Shown: positions 1-4,749, numbered from the stretch's first letter. The stretch: 5,872 nucleotides of DNA from an uncultured Veillonella sp. (GCA_959608595.1 CAUHTB010000054.1:1-5872); one strand, 5' to 3'. The notes: generated by a model from the sequence alone, not told the origin. Numbers and translations: made by a program.

Positions 1-57
1 GTTACGGCCCTTGTTATTCTTGATTTCTTAGGAGATATTGACCATGAACTTAGATGA
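1..57 (+). CDS. C-terminal end of an upstream gene, possibly chorismate synthase (partial)
   Basis: Frame 1 is open from the window edge and ends at TGA 55-57, giving an 18-residue tail (VTALVILDFLGDIDHELR). The hydrophobic VTALVILDFL stretch resembles the C-terminal helix of chorismate synthases (E. coli AroC has AMLAIVLMDHLL in this place, from memory), and an aroC directly before pheA would suit the pathway. It overlaps the pheA ATG by 14 bases, and the pheA ribosome binding site lies inside it, an arrangement typical of translational coupling in an operon. Only 18 residues are visible, so the coding call is moderate and the AroC identity is a guess. Confidence 0.45.
   Translation, partial: VTALVILDFLGDIDHELR
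30..34 (+). promoter_or_regulatory. Ribosome binding site that fixes the pheA start
   Basis: AGGAG lies 9 bases before ATG 44. The in-frame TTG at 38 is only 3 bases from it and is too close to be used. This supports a start at 44, two residues shorter than the longest possible frame. Confidence 0.8.
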
Positions 58-1183
58 AGTACGCGTTAAGATTAACGATATAAACGACCAAATGCTCGCC
101 CTCTTCAAAGAGCGCATGGAACTCTCCAAGGATGTTGCGGCAGCGAAAAAAGAAATGAACAAGGCTATTTACGATGCCAAACGAGAACGAGATATCCTCG
201 ACAAAGTAACTCGAGATGCAGGCCCAGACCTCGACCTATACGCACGCCGTTTCTTCGAAGCATTATTCAGCTTGAGCCGTACATATCAGTCTGAACAATT
301 ATTCCAAGATAATGAGTTCACTGTTAAAATGAAAAAGGCTATTGAGCAGTCCCCTACACTACCTCCACAACGTGGCAGCGTAGCTTGTGCGGGCGTCTTC
401 GGTAGTAATGCGCAAGTGGCGTGCGATAAATTATTACCACTCAGCCAAATTCACTATGTAACAGGCTTCCGTGCTGTATTCGACGCTGTTGAGTCTGGAG
501 AATGTCAATTCGGCGTATTACCTATCGAAAACAGCTCCAATGGTTCTGTAAAAGAAGTATATGACCTTCTAGAAGATCGTAAATGCTATATCGTACGCGG
601 TACTCGCCTATGGATTTCTCACGATTTACTCGTGAAAAAAGGCACAAAACTAGAAGATATTCACACTATCATCTCCCATCCTCAAGCGTTGGGCCAATGC
701 AGTCACTTCCTAGAAAAATTAGAAGGCGTAGAATTGCGCTCCTTCGATAACACGGCTCGTGCAGCCCAGCTCGTAGCGGCTAGTGACGACCCAGGTGTGG
801 CAGCTATTGCAGCTCCTCAATGTGCCGACTTATACAATTTATCTCCATTGATGCGCAATATCCAAAATAGCGATAACAACTATACGCGCTTTATCTGCAT
901 CAGCAAGGACTTCCATGTATACCCAGGAGCTAATAAAATCTCCGTGGTAACTACAGCAAGCCATGCTCCAGGTGGCCTTGGTACATTACTTACCAAGTTT
1001 GCAAACATCGGCGTAAATCTTACCAAACTTGAGTCTCGCCCGATTGTAGGTCATAACTTTGAGTTCTTATTCTACCTCGACTTAGAAGCATCCCTAGCAG
1101 ATCCTAAGGTATTGTCTGTTCTAGCAGAGCTACACACATCACAAGATAAATTCCGCTTACTAGGCAATTACCCTGAAAACTAA
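44..1183 (+). CDS. pheA: Bifunctional chorismate mutase / prephenate dehydratase (P-protein)
   Basis: This cytosolic enzyme of 379 residues converts chorismate to prephenate and then to phenylpyruvate, the committed route to phenylalanine. Residues 1-85 are an AroQ-type chorismate mutase. The active-site set known from E. coli PheA (R11, R28, K39, D48, R51, E52, S84, Q88) lines up with R7, R24, K35, D44, R47, E48, S78 and Q82. Residues about 112-288 are the dehydratase domain, with PIENSSNGSV at 160-169, SHPQALGQC at 211-219 and the catalytic NYTRF motif at 279-283. Residues about 298-375 are an ACT domain with ESRP at 330-333, the phenylalanine-binding motif, so allosteric feedback inhibition is expected. 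The dehydratase domain opens with AGVFGSNAQVACDKL, as in clostridial-type P-proteins, rather than the more common YLGPxGTFSE. The gene overlaps the preceding frame and is followed 123 bp later by aroE-aroK on the same strand. Confidence 0.95.
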   Translation: MNLDEVRVKINDINDQMLALFKERMELSKDVAAAKKEMNKAIYDAKRERDILDKVTRDAGPDLDLYARRFFEALFSLSRTYQSEQLFQDNEFTVKMKKAIEQSPTLPPQRGSVACAGVFGSNAQVACDKLLPLSQIHYVTGFRAVFDAVESGECQFGVLPIENSSNGSVKEVYDLLEDRKCYIVRGTRLWISHDLLVKKGTKLEDIHTIISHPQALGQCSHFLEKLEGVELRSFDNTARAAQLVAASDDPGVAAIAAPQCADLYNLSPLMRNIQNSDNNYTRFICISKDFHVYPGANKISVVTTASHAPGGLGTLLTKFANIGVNLTKLESRPIVGHNFEFLFYLDLEASLADPKVLSVLAELHTSQDKFRLLGNYPEN

Positions 1184-1189
1184 TATACT

Positions 1190-1236
1190 TATATGTACTA
1201 GTCTCTATAAGAACATATATAGTACAATACATATAG
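1190..1236. repeat. Overlapping inverted repeats in the pheA-aroEK gap
   Basis: TGTACTA at 1194-1200 is complementary to TAGTACA at 1220-1226, and TATATGTA at 1190-1197 is complementary to TACATATA at 1228-1235. The left arms overlap, so the two pairings exclude each other. The tract is very AT-rich, so chance is a real explanation. If transcribed, it could form alternative structures in front of the hairpin at 1249-1280. Confidence 0.3.
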
Positions 1237-1248
1237 TTATAAAACTTC

Positions 1249-1280
1249 AATGGCTAATAGGTACCAGCCTATTAGCCATT
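1249..1280. repeat. Perfect 13-bp hairpin between pheA and aroE-aroK
   Basis: AATGGCTAATAGG (1249-1261) and CCTATTAGCCATT (1268-1280) are perfect reverse complements around a 6-base TACCAG loop. The stem is strong enough to be an RNA hairpin. The bases after it (CTATGTATATTG) are not a clear U-tract, and neither is the other side, so it is not a textbook intrinsic terminator. It could be a weak terminator, an attenuator, an mRNA-processing or stabilising structure, or a protein site. The aroE-aroK start codon follows 27 bases later. Confidence 0.6.
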
Positions 1281-1291
1281 CTATGTATATT

Positions 1292-1304
1292 GACCTAGGA
1301 GGTC
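1292..1304 (+). promoter_or_regulatory. aroE-aroK ribosome binding site inside a small hairpin
   Basis: AGGAGG at 1297-1302 is a full Shine-Dalgarno match 4 bases before ATG 1307. It decides against the longer in-frame start at 1250, which has no such site and lies inside the stem at 1249-1280. The site is embedded in GACCT-AGG-AGGTC (1292-1304), a 5-bp stem with a 3-base loop that would pair half of the Shine-Dalgarno sequence. Confidence 0.65.
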
Positions 1305-1306
1305 CT

Positions 1307-2542
1307 ATGAAATTTGGTTTACTTGGCCGTACGTTGGGCCATAGCTTCTCCCCTCGCATTCACAGTGCACTAGGGAATACAAACTACGAATTATTTGAGT
1401 GCGAACCGAGCCAACTACAAGAGTTCTTCGCGGATCCAGAATTACAAGGTATCAATATCACTATCCCATACAAGGTAAATGCCCTTGAAGCTTGTGATGT
1501 TTTGGATCCTCGTGCCGAACGCATCGGTTGTGTAAATACAATGGTTCGCAAGGATGGCAAATGGCACGGCTATAATACAGACTACGATGGTTTCGTGTTT
1601 ACCCTACAACATGCTGGCATCGATGTATCTGGCAAGGAATGTATCATTCTTGGCGATGGTGCTTCCTCTGCTACTGTTCACGTAGCTCTCGAAGATTTAG
1701 GTGCTAAAAATATCGTTCATTTATCTCGCAAAACGGCTCCATTCTATGGTGATGCGCCAAACTATTATGAAACAGCGCAGATTATTATTAACTGTACCCC
1801 TATCGGCATGTATCCTCATAATCCAGCCAATCTCATCGATATTACACAGTTTTCTAAATTGGAAGGCGTTGTAGACCTCATCTATAATCCACGCCGTACA
1901 ATTTTACTGTTACAAGCAGAAATGATGGAAATTCCTAATTGTGATGGCTTGCCATTCCTTGTAGCACAAGGTGTTGAGGCGGCTAACCATTTCCAAGGTG
2001 AAAGCTTTGGCACGAAAGAAATCGAGCAAATCTTGTGCGACATACGTCGCGAAAAGGAAAATATCATTCTCATCGGTATGCCTGGTGTAGGAAAAACTAC
2101 AGTCGGTAAAGCGCTCGGTGAAGAAATGGGCCGTACCTGCGTTGATGTGGATCATGAGTTAGAAAAAGAAATTGGAGCCATTTCCACATACATTACAGAA
2201 CAAGGGGAACCAGCATTCCGTGAAAAAGAAGCGGAAATGATTGCAAAATTCGGTACCCAAACAGGTCTTATTATTTCCACTGGCGGCGGCTGTGTAACAG
2301 TTCCTAAAAACTTCGCACACTTACGTCAAAACGGTCGTATTTACCAATTAACACAACCTGTAGAAAAACTATCTACCACCGGCCGCGTACTCTCTAGTGG
2401 CGGTATCGAGCGCTTACGCGAGCTCGAAGAAATTCGTACACCAATGTATGAAAGCTTCGCTCAATGCATAATAGAACATAACCGCAATGCACCAGAAACA
2501 GTAGCAGCTATCCTAGAAGACTTCGAAGCAAACTTATTATAA
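1307..2542 (+). CDS. aroE-aroK: Bifunctional shikimate dehydrogenase / shikimate kinase fusion
   Basis: One 411-residue cytosolic protein carries two consecutive shikimate pathway steps: NADPH reduction of 3-dehydroshikimate, then ATP-dependent phosphorylation of shikimate. The dehydrogenase (about 1-245) has the substrate serines in GHSFSP (11-16), NITIPYK with catalytic Lys56, GCVNT (74-78), GYNTD with catalytic Asp92, a degenerate cofactor loop GDGASS (116-121), NCTPIGM (162-168), DLIYNP (190-195) and Gln221 in DGLPFLVAQG. The kinase (about 251-411) has Walker A GMPGVGKTT (257-265), DVD (280-282), FREKE with Arg305, GGG (326-328), lid Arg360 in GRVL and Arg377 in RTPMY. Both halves keep their key residues and are near normal domain length, so both should be active. 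The short join (about 246-250) favours a compact two-domain protein. No separate aroE or aroK is seen here. Confidence 0.93.
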   Translation: MKFGLLGRTLGHSFSPRIHSALGNTNYELFECEPSQLQEFFADPELQGINITIPYKVNALEACDVLDPRAERIGCVNTMVRKDGKWHGYNTDYDGFVFTLQHAGIDVSGKECIILGDGASSATVHVALEDLGAKNIVHLSRKTAPFYGDAPNYYETAQIIINCTPIGMYPHNPANLIDITQFSKLEGVVDLIYNPRRTILLLQAEMMEIPNCDGLPFLVAQGVEAANHFQGESFGTKEIEQILCDIRREKENIILIGMPGVGKTTVGKALGEEMGRTCVDVDHELEKEIGAISTYITEQGEPAFREKEAEMIAKFGTQTGLIISTGGGCVTVPKNFAHLRQNGRIYQLTQPVEKLSTTGRVLSSGGIERLRELEEIRTPMYESFAQCIIEHNRNAPETVAAILEDFEANLL

Positions 2543-2658
2543 GAGCCTGTATATCACATTTGTAAAACCCTTTACAGATAAATGGCTAAGAGCATCTACA
2601 TCTGAATTAGTAAGAGCCTCAATAGCTTTATAAGTAAATGCATTTACATCTGTGTTTC
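2537..2658 (-). repeat. Degenerate 24-bp tandem repeat with an octapeptide reading frame
   Basis: Four 24-base units run without gaps from 2563 to 2658 (starts 2563, 2587, 2611, 2635), each beginning TAA and most continuing RNGC. By hand, the units at 2587 and 2611 match at 17 of 24 positions, and those at 2587 and 2635 also at 17 of 24. A TAAGAGC copy at 2540 is one base out of register. On the minus strand the tract is open with no start codon from a TGA near 2676 to TAA 2539-2537. It reads as octads NTDVNAFT, YKAIEALT, NSDVDALS and HLSVKGFT, with hydrophobic, small, hydrophobic and Ser/Thr residues at positions 4, 6, 7 and 8. It looks like the decayed end of a repeat-protein gene or a repetitive intergenic element. 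I do not recognise the family. Confidence 0.5.
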
Positions 2659-2703
2659 TAGATAAAACTAAAACTCATATTTTAACTTCATAGATATAGT
2701 ACT

Positions 2704-2742
2704 AAAAGCAGTAGTTATTCCTAAGATAACTACTGCTTTTTT
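2704..2742 (+). terminator. Intrinsic terminator downstream of aroE-aroK
   Basis: A perfect 15-bp stem (2704-2718 with 2726-2740) encloses the loop TCCTAAG and runs into six T residues (2737-2742). Its 5' side starts with four A residues, so it could also work weakly on the minus strand. It ends the plus-strand transcript from aroE-aroK, 161 bp past the stop codon, and isolates the TA module behind it. Confidence 0.88.
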
Positions 2743-2760
2743 ATATGTACTATTAATTAT

Positions 2761-2830
2761 AGGTATTTGTAGAAAACTACATTTGCAATTACAATGTAAT
2801 TACAAATGGAATTGATTAACGTAAATACCT
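2761..2830. repeat. Nested inverted repeats upstream of the TA module
   Basis: AGGTATTT (2761-2768) pairs with AAATACCT (2823-2830), enclosing a small hairpin TGTAG-AAAA-CTACA (2768-2781) and the 29-bp palindrome at 2780-2808. The whole 70-bp block is symmetric at two scales. It may be an extended regulatory region or a tiny mobile-element remnant with 8-bp ends. The flanking sequence shows no clear target duplication. Confidence 0.35.
2780..2808. promoter_or_regulatory. Palindrome, likely antitoxin (RelB-type) operator
   Basis: Two 14-base arms (2780-2793 and 2795-2808) around a single central A match at 13 of 14 positions. They contain ATGTAA and two copies of TTACAA (the complement of TTGTAA). 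These fit the hexamer [A/T]TGT[A/C]A that I recall for RelB binding in the E. coli relBE operator. It lies 92 bp before the antitoxin start, next to the -35 of the best promoter, and overlaps a second possible promoter (TTGTAG 2767-2772, 17 bp, TACAAT 2790-2795). Autorepression by the antitoxin/toxin complex through this site is an inference. Confidence 0.55.
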
Positions 2831-2841
2831 TTTAATATAAA
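2812..2841 (+). promoter_or_regulatory. Likely promoter of the antitoxin-toxin operon
   Basis: TTGATT (2812-2817) and TATAAA (2836-2841) are 18 bp apart, with 4 of 6 and 5 of 6 consensus matches for a housekeeping sigma factor. Transcription would start near 2848 and give a leader of about 50 bases. That leader contains TGACC (2852-2856) and GGTCA (2874-2878), a short inverted pair that could be a further protein site. Confidence 0.5.
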
Positions 2842-2900
2842 ATCAACAATATGACCAATGAATTACAGTCACAGGTCAAAAGAATACTAGGAGAGATACT

Positions 2901-3509
2901 ATGAAAACCGTAAACCTACAAGTCCGCATCAACGAAGAGCTAAAACAGGAAGTATCTAGCATATTAAAGGCACAGGGCCTATCCTACACCTCTATGCTAG
3001 ACGCACTATTTCGTCAAATTATAAAAGAACGTCGTATCCCATTTGCCATTGCTTTACCAACAACTCCTACCGAAAAAACACCAACGCCAAGTACACTCAA
3101 GAATGACGGCACCTACGAACAACCCCAAACAACATTAAAAGCCTCGGACACTACAAGTACATATGGAGCTAGCCCCTCAAATGAGATAAACATAGCCTTC
3201 GATACAATCGATAAAACGGGCGTGCTTAACATTCGTATTAACCCTAAAGTAAAAACACTTACTGCAGCAATCTTAAAAGAAATGGGATTAACTATATCTC
3301 AAACTATAACACTTGTATCTAAGCAAATACAATTTGCTAAAGATATTCCTCCAACTATTCATCGCCCTGAATGGATTGATGCTATAAATGATGATTTATG
3401 GACAAAAGAAGAGTTCAACAAAAGAATAGAAATAGGTCTTAATCAGGCTGAAAATGGAATAGGTGAATCTGCAGAAAAAGTCTTTAATGAACTTCTTAAA
3501 GATTTATAA
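2901..3509 (+). CDS. Type II antitoxin with two tandem RelB/DinJ-like ribbon-helix-helix domains
   Basis: The start has AGGAGA (2889-2894) 6 bases upstream. The product should bind and neutralise the toxin encoded 14 bp downstream and repress its own operon. At 202 residues it is about twice the usual RelB/DinJ length. Domain 1 (about 3-50) has strand TVNLQVRIN, two helices around GL at 26-27, and IPF at 46-48. Residues 51-105 are a Pro/Thr/Ser-rich linker. Domain 2 (about 106-153) repeats the fold, with strand GVLNIRIN, GL at 129-130 and IPP at 149-151. It aligns with domain 1 without gaps at an offset of 103, with 15 of 47 identical by hand. The tail (154-202, with EEFNKRIEIGL and AEKVFNELL) matches the toxin-binding end of RelB/ParD-type antitoxins. 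GC is about 43% in the first 300 bases and about 31% after that. The two folds could pair within one chain. Confidence 0.85.
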   Translation: MKTVNLQVRINEELKQEVSSILKAQGLSYTSMLDALFRQIIKERRIPFAIALPTTPTEKTPTPSTLKNDGTYEQPQTTLKASDTTSTYGASPSNEINIAFDTIDKTGVLNIRINPKVKTLTAAILKEMGLTISQTITLVSKQIQFAKDIPPTIHRPEWIDAINDDLWTKEEFNKRIEIGLNQAENGIGESAEKVFNELLKDL

Positions 3510-3513
3510 GTGT

Positions 3514-3518
3514 GGAGG
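3514..3518 (+). promoter_or_regulatory. Ribosome binding site that fixes the toxin start
   Basis: GGAGG is 5 bases before ATG 3524. An in-frame GTG at 3512 overlaps this site and cannot be served by it, so the toxin starts at 3524. Confidence 0.8.
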
Positions 3519-3523
3519 TTAAA

Positions 3524-3826
3524 ATGAGATATACAATAATTTTGACCCCTACAGCTAAATCTGACATAGTAAGTCTTAAAATTTCATTAGTTCAACAACT
3601 TATAGATCAAGCTGTTATCAGAAAAGAATTAGAGTTAATCTATGAGAAAATATCTTCATTAACTGTATTTCCTGAACGATATCCCATTGTAAACAGTAAG
3701 ACAAAATTCAGAAAATTATCATATAAAAAATATCTAATTCTATATAAACTCATCAATAATTATATTTATATTATCTATATTCGACCATCTCGTATGAATA
3801 TATTACAGGAAATACAAAACATATAA
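3524..3826 (+). CDS. RelE/ParE superfamily toxin
   Basis: This 100-residue protein has the length and layout of RelE/ParE toxins: strand MRYTIILTP, two helices (about 10-46), FPERYP at 49-54, then a basic sheet region with FRKL (62-65), YKKYLILYKL (67-76) and NYIYIIYIRPSR (79-90). Such toxins either cleave mRNA on the ribosome (RelE) or poison DNA gyrase (ParE). The sequence alone does not say which, though Lys and Arg residues in the last strands are typical of the mRNA-binding face. It follows the antitoxin by 14 bp with its own ribosome binding site, the usual antitoxin-first order. GC is about 24% by hand count, far below the biosynthetic genes, which suggests acquisition. No frameshift or truncation is seen. 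The stop codon overlaps the edge of the terminator. Confidence 0.85.
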   Translation: MRYTIILTPTAKSDIVSLKISLVQQLIDQAVIRKELELIYEKISSLTVFPERYPIVNSKTKFRKLSYKKYLILYKLINNYIYIIYIRPSRMNILQEIQNI

Positions 3827-3852
3827 AAAAGTCGGCTTTCGCCGACTTTTTT
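3825..3852. terminator. Bidirectional intrinsic terminator between toxin and aroD
   Basis: A perfect 12-bp stem (3825-3836 with 3841-3852) has a GC-rich core GTCGGC-TTTC-GCCGAC and six T residues after it on either strand. It serves both the plus-strand toxin transcript and the minus-strand aroD transcript. It overlaps the last bases of both genes: the toxin TAA at 3824-3826 and the aroD TAA at 3851-3853. Confidence 0.93.
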
Positions 3853-4645
3853 AATGCACTTTTACCCGTTTATGTTGTTGTTCATCGAAGACGCCATCTA
3901 CATCAATGGTATCGAGGATACGCTTTAATTCATGAACATCAATTTGACCTGGTGCTGATGCTTTGCCAGCAGAGGCAAATGTCATAGCATTACCAAATAG
4001 AGCGCCTGCAGTACGTGTAACAGCACCTAGTGGACCCATAGCCATCGTAATGATTGGGTCAGATGGATACAAGGCTTTAACTTCAGCCGTTGCTTCAAGG
4101 AGGGTTAATACATCCCCTGTTGTATTAGGCATAACAGCCATCTTTGGCACGTCGGCTAAGAATTCTTTCATTTGAAGAAGACGATTTACAATAACTTCAT
4201 GACTTGGTGTTCCATTAAAATCATGATTACTCATGATAATTGTAATGCCATGTACCTTAGCAAACTCAATGGTCTTGAGCATTCTATCTTGATCAAAGAA
4301 GAGTTCAATATCAATAGCATCTACCAATCCAGTAGGAATGATGCGCTCTAACATAGTGAAGTAGTCTTGTGAAGAAATGGATTTCTCCCCACCTTCACCT
4401 TTCGTGCGCCATGTAAATAACAAGGCACGACCTTTTAATTGAGGCTTGATGAGCATTAATAATTCAATAATAGCGTCAATGGAGTAGGCCCGCTCGTAAT
4501 AGTCAATGCGTAGCTCCACTACCTGACACGGTGTATTACATGCAACCGCAGTGGCATCTAAAATTTCTTTCATTGTTGTGCCTACGATAGGCACACATAT
4601 CTTTGTACCCTTTTCGCCGAGTACAGCATGACCGATACGGACCAT
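3851..4645 (-). CDS. aroD: 3-dehydroquinate dehydratase, type I
   Basis: This 264-residue cytosolic enzyme dehydrates 3-dehydroquinate to 3-dehydroshikimate through a Schiff base, the step just before the AroE-AroK fusion encoded in this window. Type I signatures are all present: ELRID with Glu44 and Arg46, FTWRTKGEGG with Arg80, the catalytic His141 in SNHDFNGTP, the Schiff-base Lys168 in PKMAVMP, Arg211 in MGPLGAVTRTAG, and ASAPGQI with Ser230 and Gln234. Length is a little above the usual 250 or so. The ATG at 4645 is chosen because AAAGGAG (4657-4651) lies 5 bases upstream. An in-frame TTG at 4678 would add 11 residues but has no such site and falls in a leader hairpin. The gene runs opposite to pheA and aroE-aroK and converges on the TA module, so it is transcribed separately. 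Confidence 0.95.
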   Translation of the reverse strand: MVRIGHAVLGEKGTKICVPIVGTTMKEILDATAVACNTPCQVVELRIDYYERAYSIDAIIELLMLIKPQLKGRALLFTWRTKGEGGEKSISSQDYFTMLERIIPTGLVDAIDIELFFDQDRMLKTIEFAKVHGITIIMSNHDFNGTPSHEVIVNRLLQMKEFLADVPKMAVMPNTTGDVLTLLEATAEVKALYPSDPIITMAMGPLGAVTRTAGALFGNAMTFASAGKASAPGQIDVHELKRILDTIDVDGVFDEQQHKRVKVH

Positions 4646-4650
4646 AATAA

Positions 4651-4657
4651 CTCCTTT
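4651..4657 (-). promoter_or_regulatory. Ribosome binding site that fixes the aroD start
   Basis: On the minus strand AAAGGAG precedes ATG 4645 by 5 bases. This supports the shorter aroD start over the TTG at 4678. Confidence 0.8.
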
Positions 4658-4659
4658 CC

Positions 4660-4676
4660 GTCCCACAGGGTGAGAC
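4660..4676 (-). promoter_or_regulatory. Small leader hairpin in front of aroD
   Basis: In the aroD leader RNA, GTCTCAC can pair with GTGGGAC over 7 bp (one G-U pair) around a CCT loop. It ends 2 bases before the ribosome binding site and would leave that site free, so it may stabilise the mRNA or help translation. It could also be chance. Confidence 0.3.
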
Positions 4677-4696
4677 AAATGACTTACCTTAAACTA

Positions 4697-4725
4697 ACTA
4701 TATACCAATATTTTGGTAAAAGCAA
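4697..4725 (-). promoter_or_regulatory. Likely aroD promoter with a palindrome in its spacer
   Basis: On the minus strand TTGCTT (4725-4720) and TATAGT (4702-4697) are separated by exactly 17 bp, with a good -10 and a weaker -35. The spacer holds a perfect palindrome, TACCAA-N4-TTGGTA (4703-4718), where a bound repressor or activator would control access of RNA polymerase. The transcript would start near 4690, giving a leader of about 45 bases. A weak -35 with an internal operator suggests regulated expression. Confidence 0.55.
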
Positions 4726-4749
4726 TCAATCCGGCTATATTGGATTGCT
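4721..4749. repeat. Inverted repeats next to the aroD -35 region
   Basis: AGCAATC (4721-4727) is complementary to GATTGCT (4743-4749), and CAATCC (4727-4732) to GGATTG (4742-4747). The pairings share their right arm, and the left arm of the first covers most of the -35. This could be a second protein site upstream of the aroD promoter. It is short enough for chance. Confidence 0.3.

Noticed and set aside
1250..1306. Longer N-terminus for the AroE-AroK fusion (19 extra residues from ATG 1250)
   Set aside because: There is no ribosome binding site before 1250, the segment lies in a perfect hairpin, and MKFGLLGRTLGHS at 1307 starts exactly where AroE proteins usually start.
1882..2155. Two minus-strand open frames of 63 and 81 codons inside aroE-aroK
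   Set aside because: They are antisense to conserved dehydrogenase and kinase sequence, resemble no protein I know, and are best explained as shadows of the real gene.
2563..2658. CRISPR array
   Set aside because: The repeat period is 24 bases with no unique spacers, and the units are degenerate throughout. It is a tandem repeat, not a repeat-spacer array.
1189..2752. Exact 12-base repeat TTATATGTACTA at 1189-1200 and 2741-2752, both downstream of aro genes
   Set aside because: It is short and AT-rich with no extended similarity around it, so chance is the simplest explanation.
3963..4175. Plus-strand open frame of 70 codons inside aroD
   Set aside because: It lies opposite the conserved C-terminal half of aroD and has no convincing ribosome binding site.
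4646..4740. T-box or other riboswitch in the aroD leader
   Set aside because: The likely leader is only about 45 bases, with one small hairpin. No T-box core, specifier loop or antiterminator is visible.
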